NCBI RefSeq assembly: GCF_023715725.1
Contig: NZ_JAMBOT010000004.1
Span: 1-64,000, forward strand
Source: Paenibacillus pasadenensis
Lineage (GTDB): Bacteria; Bacillota; Bacilli; Paenibacillales; Paenibacillaceae
DNA length: 64,000 nt
Reading direction: 5' to 3'
Of the stretch, positions 34,088-42,286 are shown in pieces. Every line of letters starts with the position of its first letter. Positions within the stretch are counted from its first letter, which is position 1. The notes below the pieces were generated by a model that searched no databases, had not been told where the DNA came from, and saw only the letters and a program-made list of their open reading frames with translations. The translations under genes were made by a program, and so were the position numbers.

Positions 34088-34414
34088 TTAAACCTGCCAC
34101 GGCCACGGCGTTTCGTTCCACTGCCATGGATAACGCGAGTAGCTGTTTCCGAAGTTGACGAGCGGCCCATACTGCATTTCAAACTGCTGAGCGACGCCTT
34201 TTCTTTTCTGCGCCAGCTGGTTGTATTGTTGAATCGCCTGCAAATCCCCGGGATGGGTGTTCAAATAAAGGTTCAGCTCCACCAGCGCAAAATCAAGCAC
34301 CTGAAGCTCCTTAAGCGCGGCTCGATAGGCATCCCGGTCAAATTCTTGCTGCTGTTGTTCTTGCTGCTGGTATTGCGCTTGCTGCTGCTGATCTTGCTGC
34401 TGTTCATCGCTCAT
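34088..34414 (-). CDS. cotJB: Spore coat protein CotJB with Gln-rich N-terminus
   Basis: A 108-residue protein whose residues about 26-108 match CotJB (LQVLDFALVELNLYLNTHPGD and a Trp/Pro-rich end, PWPWQV). The first 25 residues are almost only Gln with some Asp/Glu/Tyr (DEQQQDQQQQAQ onward), an extension absent from Bacillus CotJB. It lies 6 bp after cotJA. Confidence 0.9.
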   Translation of the reverse strand: MSDEQQQDQQQQAQYQQQEQQQQEFDRDAYRAALKELQVLDFALVELNLYLNTHPGDLQAIQQYNQLAQKRKGVAQQFEMQYGPLVNFGNSYSRYPWQWNETPWPWQV

Positions 34415-34420
34415 GGGCTG

Positions 34421-34924
34421 TCAGCTCCTTCCGCATCCTGGCTCGTACGGGCTGTACAACGCGGGCCAAAGCGTACCGAGCCGAAGCGCTTCCTCAAGCG
34501 GATACTGCGGCAGTCCTGTCGGCTGGTACATTATATACTGGTTCGGCGGAATGACGTACTTTTTCACTCCGATCGGCGGGCACGGGTCGCATGTTCCGTG
34601 ATACGGATACCATTCCCGATAGCCCGCTCCAGGCACGCCCGGCGGGGGAATCTCTCCCTGCGCTCCCGCCTGCGCGGAATACCCCATGCCTCCCGCGCCG
34701 TAAGCCGCCGCAGCGGCGAGCTCCGCATCGTTGCGGTATCCAGCTGGATATCCGCCGTTCATCTGGCCCGCCGACGGCTGACCGTATCCGGGATACGCTC
34801 CCCCGTAAGAAGGCGCACCGTACATGCCTCCGCCTGGCTGCTGGGCGCCAACACCGTTCATCTGTCCGGTATATGGCTGTCCCCCCGGCGGTCCGTAAGC
34901 TCCCCAAGTCGGCTGATTGCTCAT
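34421..34924 (-). CDS. cotJA: Spore coat protein CotJA with Gly/Tyr/Gln-rich N-terminus
   Basis: A 167-residue protein whose C-terminal 70 residues match CotJA (WYPYHGTCDPCPPIGVKKYVIPPNQYI, here shortened in meaning to the segment around HGTCDPCPPIG). The first 95 residues are low-complexity Gly/Tyr/Gln/Pro/Ala (PGGQPYTGQMNG, YGGAYPGYG), about doubling the usual length of roughly 80 residues. AGGAGG precedes the ATG. First gene of the cotJ operon. The tail resembles sticky, cross-linkable coat sequences. Confidence 0.88.
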   Translation of the reverse strand: MSNQPTWGAYGPPGGQPYTGQMNGVGAQQPGGGMYGAPSYGGAYPGYGQPSAGQMNGGYPAGYRNDAELAAAAAYGAGGMGYSAQAGAQGEIPPPGVPGAGYREWYPYHGTCDPCPPIGVKKYVIPPNQYIMYQPTGLPQYPLEEALRLGTLWPALYSPYEPGCGRS

Positions 34925-35168
34925 CTTGTTGCCTCCTCGCCTGGGCCGCCCTTCCTCTGTCCTTAAGTTAAGCAGCGGAAGGGCAGCCGCTATGCTTTGC
35001 CGCTCGGTTAAGGGTATGAGGACAGCTTATCCAACTTGCCTGAATCTTTTAGAAGGCTCTTGGCGGGCTTGCTGAGACAGGAGCCGAATATTTCAGTAAC
35101 GAGGAGGAGCTTTAGCGCAACGGAGAGCTGCCTTACGCCGTTTTGTTGGTTCAGCGAACAAAATAAAA

Positions 35169-35198
35169 CCGGGACCGCATGCAGAGATGCGATTCCGG
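35169..35198 (-). terminator. Terminator of the biotin operon
   Basis: CCGGGACCGCAT (35169-35180) / ATGCGATTCCGG (35187-35198); on the minus strand it is followed by TTTTATTTTG. It is just past bioC. The remaining 35000-35160 region upstream of cotJA shows no gene. Confidence 0.8.
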
Positions 35199-35214
35199 CC
35201 TTATGGATCGTCTA

Positions 35215-36093
35215 TTATTCCGCATGAGCCTGCAGCCACACAAACTCGTAACTCGCCTGGATCCCTCCGGACAAACGAAATCTGCGTTCATATGTTTGCT
35301 CCATAGCTGTAAACAGGCGGCGTAAACCCGGGACGGAACCTTCCTTTGCCTCTGAGGCGCTTGCTCCCATCGCTTTGACCTCATGCAGAAACGCCCTTGG
35401 TGAATCATAGAGTTCGGTATGCAAAAACTGCTGCTCCTGTACACCCGCAAATTCGGCTGTATGAAGCAGTCTCGACCATTCGGCAGCAGAGCGGAACGAA
35501 AGTCCATGCCGTCTCGGCTCGGCGCCTATCGATTGATACGCCTCATCAAACGCTTGATGCAATTCACGGAATGTGGCGGGACCGAACGTGGAAAAAACGA
35601 GCAAACCGCCGCTTCGCAGCATCCGCCGCAAATGGCGCAGCGTTGCGGGAGCATCGTTTAACCATTGGAAACAAGCATTGGATACGATTAAATCATAAGC
35701 GGCGGGAGGAGCTTCGGCTGCCCAAGCTTCAATATCAGCCTGCACAAAACAGATCCGACTGGTAAGTAGGCGGCTTCCGTTGGCAGCGGCCTTGGACTCT
35801 GCTTGTAAAATCCGCTGCTCCGCTATGCTCAGCATTGCCGGGGCAAGATCAAGCGCAGCTAGCCGGGCGGACGGGTATTGCGACGCCAGCCTCTCGGTCA
35901 GAGCACCCGTGCCGCAGCCGACTTCAAGAATTGAAAACTCTTCTAACTGGCGGCTAGATTTCCATTGAGCAATCGTCTGCTCCAGCTGCTCCGACATCAT
36001 CCGCTGTATCGCGGCGTGAGCGTCATAAGAGGCTGCGCTGCGATGGAACTGGCGCTGTATGCTGATCGACTTTTTATTGATGCTGCCATTCAT
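35215..36093 (-). CDS. bioC: Malonyl-ACP O-methyltransferase BioC
   Basis: A 292-residue SAM-dependent methyltransferase. It has BioC-type openings (RQFHRSAASYDAHAAIQ), SAM motif I ILEVGCGTGALTE, and SNACFQWL. BioC methylates malonyl-ACP so that fatty-acid synthesis can build the pimeloyl chain. The start overlaps bioH by 20 bp. Last gene of bioA-D-F-H-C. Confidence 0.9.
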   Translation of the reverse strand: MNGSINKKSISIQRQFHRSAASYDAHAAIQRMMSEQLEQTIAQWKSSRQLEEFSILEVGCGTGALTERLASQYPSARLAALDLAPAMLSIAEQRILQAESKAAANGSRLLTSRICFVQADIEAWAAEAPPAAYDLIVSNACFQWLNDAPATLRHLRRMLRSGGLLVFSTFGPATFRELHQAFDEAYQSIGAEPRRHGLSFRSAAEWSRLLHTAEFAGVQEQQFLHTELYDSPRAFLHEVKAMGASASEAKEGSVPGLRRLFTAMEQTYERRFRLSGGIQASYEFVWLQAHAE

Positions 36094-36844
36094 GCCGCCA
36101 CCTCCTTATCTCGTCCGCAAGCTGAGTCTCGCTCCCTAAAAACGGAGCATGGCCGCCTCCATCAATCGTAATCAGCTTGGCAAAAGGCAACCCCGCATTA
36201 AGCTCTAACGCCGCGCCATACGGACATATCCGATCCGCAGTGCCATGCACGAGCAGAGCAGGAAGACGAATATCGCCCAGCCGGGGAAGGCAATTTTCTA
36301 GTTGCAGCAATTCTAGACCCGCAGCAAGCGCCTTATTTGACCAGCTTCCGGCGGGAGGCAGATGTTCGCGCTTGCCTGGCAACGCCTGCTTTTCCTGTTC
36401 TGAAAACAATAACTCTCGAAAGTTCGCTTCAACGGTTTCTCGGTCGCGGACCAGGCCGTCCCGCATTCGGCGTATGTAAATATCTCGCCAGCCTAGCTCG
36501 CTCTCCTGTTTGGGGCGAGTAAACCGAGCCGTTGCAGCCAGCAGCACAAGCCCGTCGGCAAGACCGAGCTCTGCTAGCCTGAGCGCCAGCAATCCTCCGA
36601 GCGACCAGCCTGCAACGAGGAGAGGGCTGTTCTTCCGGAATCCGTCCCAAGCCGACCGTGCAGCTTGTTCAGCTAACAACAGCATCTCCGCCGCTGAATT
36701 GGCCCTGCCAAGGTCAACAGACAGATGCCTATATTCCGGCAAAGCGGCACGCAGCGATTCAAAAACAGCGTCGGGCATGCTCCAGCCGCCGAGCCAAAGC
36801 ACCGTTCCCTTATTAGGAGCGGATCGAATGAAACTCGCCCTCAT
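36074..36844 (-). CDS. bioH: Pimeloyl-ACP methyl ester esterase BioH-like hydrolase
   Basis: A 256-residue alpha/beta hydrolase with nucleophile GWSLGG (Ser81), acid in HGTADRICP and catalytic His in GGGHAPF. Its place between bioF and bioC and size fit the BioH role of cutting the methyl ester made by BioC. Overlaps bioF by 4 bp. BioG or another isofunctional esterase cannot be excluded from sequence alone. Confidence 0.8.
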   Translation of the reverse strand: MRASFIRSAPNKGTVLWLGGWSMPDAVFESLRAALPEYRHLSVDLGRANSAAEMLLLAEQAARSAWDGFRKNSPLLVAGWSLGGLLALRLAELGLADGLVLLAATARFTRPKQESELGWRDIYIRRMRDGLVRDRETVEANFRELLFSEQEKQALPGKREHLPPAGSWSNKALAAGLELLQLENCLPRLGDIRLPALLVHGTADRICPYGAALELNAGLPFAKLITIDGGGHAPFLGSETQLADEIRRWRHEWQHQ

Positions 36845-38019
36845 TCGCTGATCACTCCCAGCCGAAATCCGATTTTACGAATGGTCAATGCAGCTGACTC
36901 AAGCTCCTGTTCCGAATGTGCCGCCGACAGCGAAAAGCGGATTCGAGCCGTGCCGGCAGGCACCGTCGGAGGACGAATCGCAACTGCCCCAATGCCCTGC
37001 GTTTCAAGCTCAGCGCTAAAACGCAGAGCTGTCCCGTTGTCGCCAACAACGAGCGGAACAATCGGAGAATTCTCTCCGCCAATTTGAAACCCGTCGTTCC
37101 GCAGCGCAGACCGAAAGAATTGGCTTGCCTTCAGCAGCTTCTCTCTCCGCCAATGCTGAGACTGAACCAGTCCGAGCGCCTTCATAATACCCGCCGGTAC
37201 GGAAGGCGGGAGCGCAGTGGAATAGATGAGCGGCCGCGATTTGTTGACCAGCAAACGGATCAGCTGGCGGCTGCCGCATATGTAAGCCCCGTATACGCCA
37301 AAAGCTTTGCTGAACGTGCCCATATGAATATCGACCTCGCCATGCAGGCCGAGCTGGCGGCACAGCCCCTCGCCCTTGGAGCTGTAAATTCCGCCGCTAT
37401 GCGCCTCATCAACCATGAGCATCGCTCCGAATTCCCGCTTCAGCTCAACAAGTTCATGCAGGCGCGCCTGATCGCCGTCCATGGAAAACACCGCATCCGT
37501 AACAATAAGCTTGCGCTGTTTGTCGCGGTATTTGGTCAGCAGCGTTCTCAGGTGATCCATATCGTTATGCCGGTACCTGGCATGCTCAGCCCGGCTAAAA
37601 ACGATGCCGTCCGTGATGCTGGCATGATTCAGCTTATCGCTGAAAACAACCCCGTCGCGTCCAGCCAGCGCCCCAATCGTCCCTGCATTCGCCATATACC
37701 CGTTGGCAAACACAAGCGCCGCCTCGCAGCCCTGCCATTCCGCCAGCGCCTGCTCCAGTAACTCATAAACGGGTCGGCTGCCCGTTACGAGCCGGGATGC
37801 GCCTGCTCCCGCACCGTCGGCAAGCAGAGACGCCCGCATCGCATCAATAATGTCGGGATGACCGGAAAGGCCCAAATAATCGTTGGAGGATAGATTAAGC
37901 AGCGTCCGCGCTTCTCGTTCCATATAACCTGCAGCGCCGGACAGGGTCCGGCAGCTGCGAATCGTCCTTTCCCGCGAATCCTGCTGCAGCTGGCGCAGCT
38001 CATTATCGAACCAATTCAT
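36841..38019 (-). CDS. bioF: 8-amino-7-oxononanoate synthase BioF
   Basis: A 392-residue PLP enzyme of the alpha-oxoamine synthase family. Motifs include NLSSNDYLGLSGHP, DKLNHASITDG, DEAHSGGIY and the PLP-Lys segment GTFSKAFGVYG. The ATG at 38019 overlaps the bioD stop (ATGA). It condenses pimeloyl-ACP with alanine. Confidence 0.95.
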   Translation of the reverse strand: MNWFDNELRQLQQDSRERTIRSCRTLSGAAGYMEREARTLLNLSSNDYLGLSGHPDIIDAMRASLLADGAGAGASRLVTGSRPVYELLEQALAEWQGCEAALVFANGYMANAGTIGALAGRDGVVFSDKLNHASITDGIVFSRAEHARYRHNDMDHLRTLLTKYRDKQRKLIVTDAVFSMDGDQARLHELVELKREFGAMLMVDEAHSGGIYSSKGEGLCRQLGLHGEVDIHMGTFSKAFGVYGAYICGSRQLIRLLVNKSRPLIYSTALPPSVPAGIMKALGLVQSQHWRREKLLKASQFFRSALRNDGFQIGGENSPIVPLVVGDNGTALRFSAELETQGIGAVAIRPPTVPAGTARIRFSLSAAHSEQELESAALTIRKIGFRLGVISE

Positions 38020-38756
38020 CGCAGTTTTCCCTCTCCAAAAAGAGCCTCGCGGATTGCCCCAAGCGATAACGACCCGGCAGCAGCGCGAATTAATGTCTCC
38101 GTATCCGTGTCGTCCTTCACAGGGGGAAAACAGCCAAGAACGTTCATGCCGCCGTACCGCTCGATTTGCTCCGCATTGGACTCTATACTTAGATCGCAAA
38201 CGGCTGGCTCAGCGCCGCCCTCGTTCAAAATCACCCCGAGCAGCGGAATACCGCGGTTCCGGAGATAGGAAGCAGTAAGTAACGTGTGATTAATTGTTCC
38301 TAGTCCTGCCCGTGCCACGATCAGCGCAGGCATGCCCAGCTCAGCCATAAAATCCGCCACAAGCGCGTCCTCCGTTAGCGGAACCGCAACGCCGCCCGCA
38401 CCTTCAACGAGCAGCGCATCGTATCGCTCCGCAAGAGGAGTTCCGGCCGCAATTAACCCATCCATCGTCAGCTCGACTCCAGCCTGCCGGGCGGCAAGCA
38501 TTGGCGCAAGCGGAGCTTCGAAGGTAAACGGACTCACCGCGTCCGGCAGCTCCAACATTCCCGAACCTTTTAACAGCCGCTCCGCATCCGTAATTCCTTG
38601 CCCAAGCGCCGCCCCGGACTGGACCGGCTTCCAGACGCCGATATTTTTTCCTTCCGAGCGCAGCGCCGCCGCAATTGCCGCTGTGACAACCGTTTTTCCA
38701 ACGCCGGTATCCGTTCCGGTCACGAACAGGCCGCGCACTGAATGAAGGCTGCTCAT
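38016..38756 (-). CDS. bioD: Dethiobiotin synthetase BioD
   Basis: A 246-residue ATPase with P-loop GTDTGVGKT at residues 14-22, WKPVQSG and VEGAGGVAVPL. It closes the ureido ring of dethiobiotin using CO2 and ATP. Its ATG directly abuts the bioA stop and its end overlaps bioF. Confidence 0.95.
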   Translation of the reverse strand: MSSLHSVRGLFVTGTDTGVGKTVVTAAIAAALRSEGKNIGVWKPVQSGAALGQGITDAERLLKGSGMLELPDAVSPFTFEAPLAPMLAARQAGVELTMDGLIAAGTPLAERYDALLVEGAGGVAVPLTEDALVADFMAELGMPALIVARAGLGTINHTLLTASYLRNRGIPLLGVILNEGGAEPAVCDLSIESNAEQIERYGGMNVLGCFPPVKDDTDTETLIRAAAGSLSLGAIREALFGEGKLR

Positions 38757-40112
38757 TTAAAAACCCTCTTCCGTTACATCCACGACGGCCTGCATCAAAA
38801 TCCCGGTCATGGCATCCAGCTCGGCTTCCGTGCTGGCTAAAGGCGGGATGAACACAACAACATTGCCAAGCGGCCTCGTCAGCATGCCAAGCTCCCTCGC
38901 TCTCATGCTTGTGCGTACACCGATGCGGTCCTCCCAGTTGTATGCTGTGCCCATCGCCTTGTCCCGCATGAGCTCGATGCCGAGCATTAGCCCTTGACGG
39001 CGAATTTCACCGACATGCGGCCGATCTGCAAGCGCGGCAAGCTTTTCACCGACAAAACGTGATTTTCCGTCCACGCCCTCGACGATACGCCGTTCCTCCA
39101 TTAGCTTGAGGCTCGCCAAAGCGACCGCACAGCCGAGCGGATTGCCCGTAAAGGAATGCCCGTGGAAAAACGTTTTCTGCTCCTCATAATCGGCATAAAA
39201 CGCACTGTAAACTTCGTCAGTTGCCAGCGTCGCCGCTACCGGCAAATAACCGCCGGTCAGACCTTTTCCGACGACCATCAAGTCCGGCTCAACCGCCTCC
39301 AAGCCGCATGCAAACATTGAACCCGTACGCCCGAACCCGGTCGCCACCTCATCTGCGATCAACAGCACGCCATGCTCCTTGCATAACTCAGCCATGCGGC
39401 GCAGACAACCTGGCGGCATGACGATGATGCCCCCCGCTCCCTGCACGATCGGCTCTACGATAAGCGCAGCGATCTCATTGCCGCGCGTTTCAAAAAGCTC
39501 GCGGAGCGCATTCAGCGTAGCTTCTCCAGCCGCCTCTTCAGCTTCGCCAATCAAACTTGCAGAAGGATATGGAACGGCAAGCGAAGGAAACAGCATCGGC
39601 CGGAAAATATCATGATAGAGCGGAATCGCACCAACGCTCACCGCGCCAAGCGTATCGCCGTGATAGGCTTGATTCATCGTCACAAATGTCGTTTTGCCGG
39701 GAATGCCTTTGTTATGCCAATACTGGAACGCCATTTTGATCGCAATTTCCACACCCGTCGCGCCGGAATCCGAGTAAAACACCTTATTCAATCCGCGAGG
39801 CGAAATTTCCGCCAGCTTTTCCGCCAGCTCAATGGCCGGCACATTAGCCATGCCGAGCAGAGTAGAGTGAGCCACTCGTCCAAGCTGATCCGTAATCGCC
39901 TCGTTCAGCTCCGGCACATTATGTCCATGCACATTGAGCCATACGGAGGAAAAACCGTCGTAATAAGCCCGCCCGTTCACGTCATAAAGCATCACGCCTT
40001 CGCCGCGCTCAATAATAAAAGGATCGGAGGCATTGTAATCTTTCATCTGCGTAAAAGGATGCCACAAATAATTTTTGTTCAAGGCGCTAAGCCTTTCGTA
40101 ATTTGCCGTCAT
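38757..40112 (-). CDS. bioA: Adenosylmethionine-8-amino-7-oxononanoate aminotransferase BioA
   Basis: A 451-residue class III aminotransferase. It has the BioA opening LWHPFTQMKDY, LIADEVATGFGRTG and the PLP-Lys segment MVVGKGLTGGYLP. First gene of the operon, downstream of a BirA-like inverted repeat. bioB is not in the window and must be elsewhere. Confidence 0.95.
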   Translation of the reverse strand: MTANYERLSALNKNYLWHPFTQMKDYNASDPFIIERGEGVMLYDVNGRAYYDGFSSVWLNVHGHNVPELNEAITDQLGRVAHSTLLGMANVPAIELAEKLAEISPRGLNKVFYSDSGATGVEIAIKMAFQYWHNKGIPGKTTFVTMNQAYHGDTLGAVSVGAIPLYHDIFRPMLFPSLAVPYPSASLIGEAEEAAGEATLNALRELFETRGNEIAALIVEPIVQGAGGIIVMPPGCLRRMAELCKEHGVLLIADEVATGFGRTGSMFACGLEAVEPDLMVVGKGLTGGYLPVAATLATDEVYSAFYADYEEQKTFFHGHSFTGNPLGCAVALASLKLMEERRIVEGVDGKSRFVGEKLAALADRPHVGEIRRQGLMLGIELMRDKAMGTAYNWEDRIGVRTSMRARELGMLTRPLGNVVVFIPPLASTEAELDAMTGILMQAVVDVTEEGF

Positions 40113-40131
40113 AAAGGACCGCCTCCCGCCA

Positions 40132-40170
40132 ATATGTTAACCTATATCAAAACAAAACAAGTTAACATAT
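40132..40170 (-). promoter_or_regulatory. BirA-like operator upstream of bioA
   Basis: ATATGTTAAC (40132-40141) / GTTAACATAT (40161-40170), a perfect 10-bp inverted repeat with TGTTAAC half-sites as in known BirA operators. The gap between half-sites is 19 bp, a few more than the roughly 15 seen in Bacillus. It lies 20 bp before the bioA start. Confidence 0.7.
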
Positions 40171-40352
40171 GAATGCGGTCATTCTATCAAACGATTCCTC
40201 TCTCTGTAAAGCAAAATCCGGCCGCTTAAGAGATAAGCTGCCGGATATACGGCCTAGTTACTGGCATAAACGAATAAAGGGACTTTTATCCGGCATGGCG
40301 AAGTTACTTGGTAAACCTTCAGCAATTTATATAGAGAAAGGCAGGGGGCCGC

Positions 40353-41084
40353 ATGTTTCAAGCCGAGGTAACAAGCCGTTTTGTCTTATTCAGCCCTTCG
40401 CATCTTCTTACCCTGGGACTCATTGCAGCAGCTGTTCTGCTGCTCTATTTTTTCCGAAGTCCGCTTGCTAAACGTAAGCCGCCCGCTGGCCGGCTGCTGC
40501 TCGCTATACTGCTTGCCGTATGTGAAATATTGCTCAACGTTTGGTATTTCCGCAACGGTATTTTTAAGGCATCCTCCACGCTGCCGTTTGAGCTGTGCAG
40601 CATCTCGCTGTATTTGTCGGTGTTCATGCTGCTGCTGCGCAGCCGCTTCTTATTTCAGATCGTCTATTTCACCGCAATCGGCGGTGCGCTGCAGGCTCTA
40701 GCCACTCCAGTGCTCGGTTATGCCTATCCTCATTTCCGGTTTCTTGAGTTTTTCGCGGCGCATGGACTGCTCGTTTTCTCCGCCCTCTATATGGTCTGGG
40801 TGGAAGGCTTCCGACCTACGCTGCGCTCCGTATTCACCGCCTGGCTGGCGGTCAACGTCATCGCTGTCATCGTTTATACGGTCAATCTGATGACGGGAGC
40901 CAATTACATGTTTCTGTCCCGCAAGCCGCCCAGCGCATCCATACTGGATTTTCTCGGGCCCTACCCCTGGTACATTTTGTCTCTGGAGGCGGCAGCTCTG
41001 CTTATTTTTCTGGCGCTCTATCTGCCTTTTGCTATCAGCAGCAGCGCCGCCAAACCGTCCATTCGCGCCCGCCAGCCCTATTAA
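40353..41084 (+). CDS. YwaF/TIGR02206-family integral membrane protein
   Basis: A 243-residue membrane protein with six to seven helices. The segments LPFELCSISLYLSVFML, FFAAHGLLVFSALYM and GPYPWYILSLEA match the TIGR02206 (YwaF) family of unknown function. AAAGGCAGGGGG precedes the ATG. It is transcribed alone and ends at a bidirectional terminator. Confidence 0.8.
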   Translation: MFQAEVTSRFVLFSPSHLLTLGLIAAAVLLLYFFRSPLAKRKPPAGRLLLAILLAVCEILLNVWYFRNGIFKASSTLPFELCSISLYLSVFMLLLRSRFLFQIVYFTAIGGALQALATPVLGYAYPHFRFLEFFAAHGLLVFSALYMVWVEGFRPTLRSVFTAWLAVNVIAVIVYTVNLMTGANYMFLSRKPPSASILDFLGPYPWYILSLEAAALLIFLALYLPFAISSSAAKPSIRARQPY

Positions 41085-41087
41085 TTG

Positions 41088-41136
41088 AAAAAACGCTCCC
41101 CGCGCCGCCCTGAGGGCGGAGCAGGAAGCGTTTTTT
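41088..41136. terminator. Bidirectional terminator
   Basis: AAAAAACGCT (41088-41097) / AGCGTTTTTT (41127-41136) with inner GC pairing; between the convergent YwaF-like and AI-2E family genes. Confidence 0.88.
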
Positions 41137-41152
41137 AATTGGAGCCTTACAG

Positions 41153-42184
41153 CTAAAACTTAATCTTCATCTGGAACAGACCGGCTTTGCGCGCGGCCAT
41201 GTAGATGATGACAACAAGCGGCCCGAGAAACACGCCGATGACGCCGACAAGCTTAAAGCCTACATAAAGGCTGATTAGCGCGGATATAGCGCCAATGCCG
41301 ACGGAGTCTCCAAGAATTTTAGGCTCGATGATCCGTCTTACAACCGTGATGACGATGAACAGCAGCACAAGGCCGATCGCCGTTCCGGCGTTGCCGGTCA
41401 GAAGCATGTAAGCCGCCCAAGGGACGAGTACGGAGCCCGTGCCGAGAATCGGCAAAATATCGACCACAACAACGAGCAGAGCAATTGCCATCGCATAATC
41501 GACGCGCATGCTTACCAGACCGACCAGCGTGATTACATATGTAATCAGACTAAGCACAAGCTGCGAGCGCAAAAAGCCGAAAATTGAATGTTTCAAATTG
41601 TCGAGCACGGCGCTGACCTGAGTTCTGGACTCCTCATGAAACAGCGACAGAAAGGAGGCGCGCATCGTGCTCAGACTGAAGCTGAACATATAAACCGCTA
41701 CGATAAACACGATGGAGAAAATGAACATGCCCGGCAATCCGGAAGCAAAACCGACGATAGTCCGCGACAATGCCGTAACCATGCCGGTGAGGGAGCTGCC
41801 CAGTCCCGTAAGCGCCTTTTCCAGCTGAACGGCGGCATCCGGCGGCAAATGGGTATAAAGCTCTTTTGCGTTATCGATCGTATCGCTGAAAAACAAATTG
41901 GCATCCGACACCATTGCGGGAGCCCGATTCCAAAAGGCAATCAGCTCCGCTGTCAGCTTAAAGCCGATGCCGGCGGCCAGCGCCAGCAGCACAATCGTGA
42001 ACAGCGTGCAGCTAATGATTGCGGCAACGAGCCGGTTCAAGCCGGTCCGTTTGATGAGCAGCTGATTCAGCGGCTCCAAGAAGATGGCTACGACCAAAGC
42101 CAGCAAAAATGGAGCTCCGACCGTAAAGCTCATGTACAGCAGCAGCAGCCCGACTGCTAAAAAAACAAGAGATTTAACCGACAT
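41153..42184 (-). CDS. AI-2E family transporter (YtvI-like)
   Basis: A 343-residue membrane protein with seven to eight helices of the AI-2E/PerM exporter family (DILPILGTGSVLVPWA, RRIIEPKILGDSVGIGAI). The ATG at 42184 has GGGGGAG upstream; longer starts fall in GC-rich untranslated sequence. The closest familiar relative is YtvI, a sporulation membrane protein, but the family also includes sodium/proton antiporters. Substrate unknown. Confidence 0.8.
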   Translation of the reverse strand: MSVKSLVFLAVGLLLLYMSFTVGAPFLLALVVAIFLEPLNQLLIKRTGLNRLVAAIISCTLFTIVLLALAAGIGFKLTAELIAFWNRAPAMVSDANLFFSDTIDNAKELYTHLPPDAAVQLEKALTGLGSSLTGMVTALSRTIVGFASGLPGMFIFSIVFIVAVYMFSFSLSTMRASFLSLFHEESRTQVSAVLDNLKHSIFGFLRSQLVLSLITYVITLVGLVSMRVDYAMAIALLVVVVDILPILGTGSVLVPWAAYMLLTGNAGTAIGLVLLFIVITVVRRIIEPKILGDSVGIGAISALISLYVGFKLVGVIGVFLGPLVVIIYMAARKAGLFQMKIKF

Positions 42185-42286
42185 TTCTATTTCTCCCCCG
42201 GGGCTGCAGTCCCCGCAGATCCCCCATGCGGCGGCCGGTGTTCCGGCTCGCCATCCTCTGGCTCTCTCTGCCAAGCCAAGCGGCGG

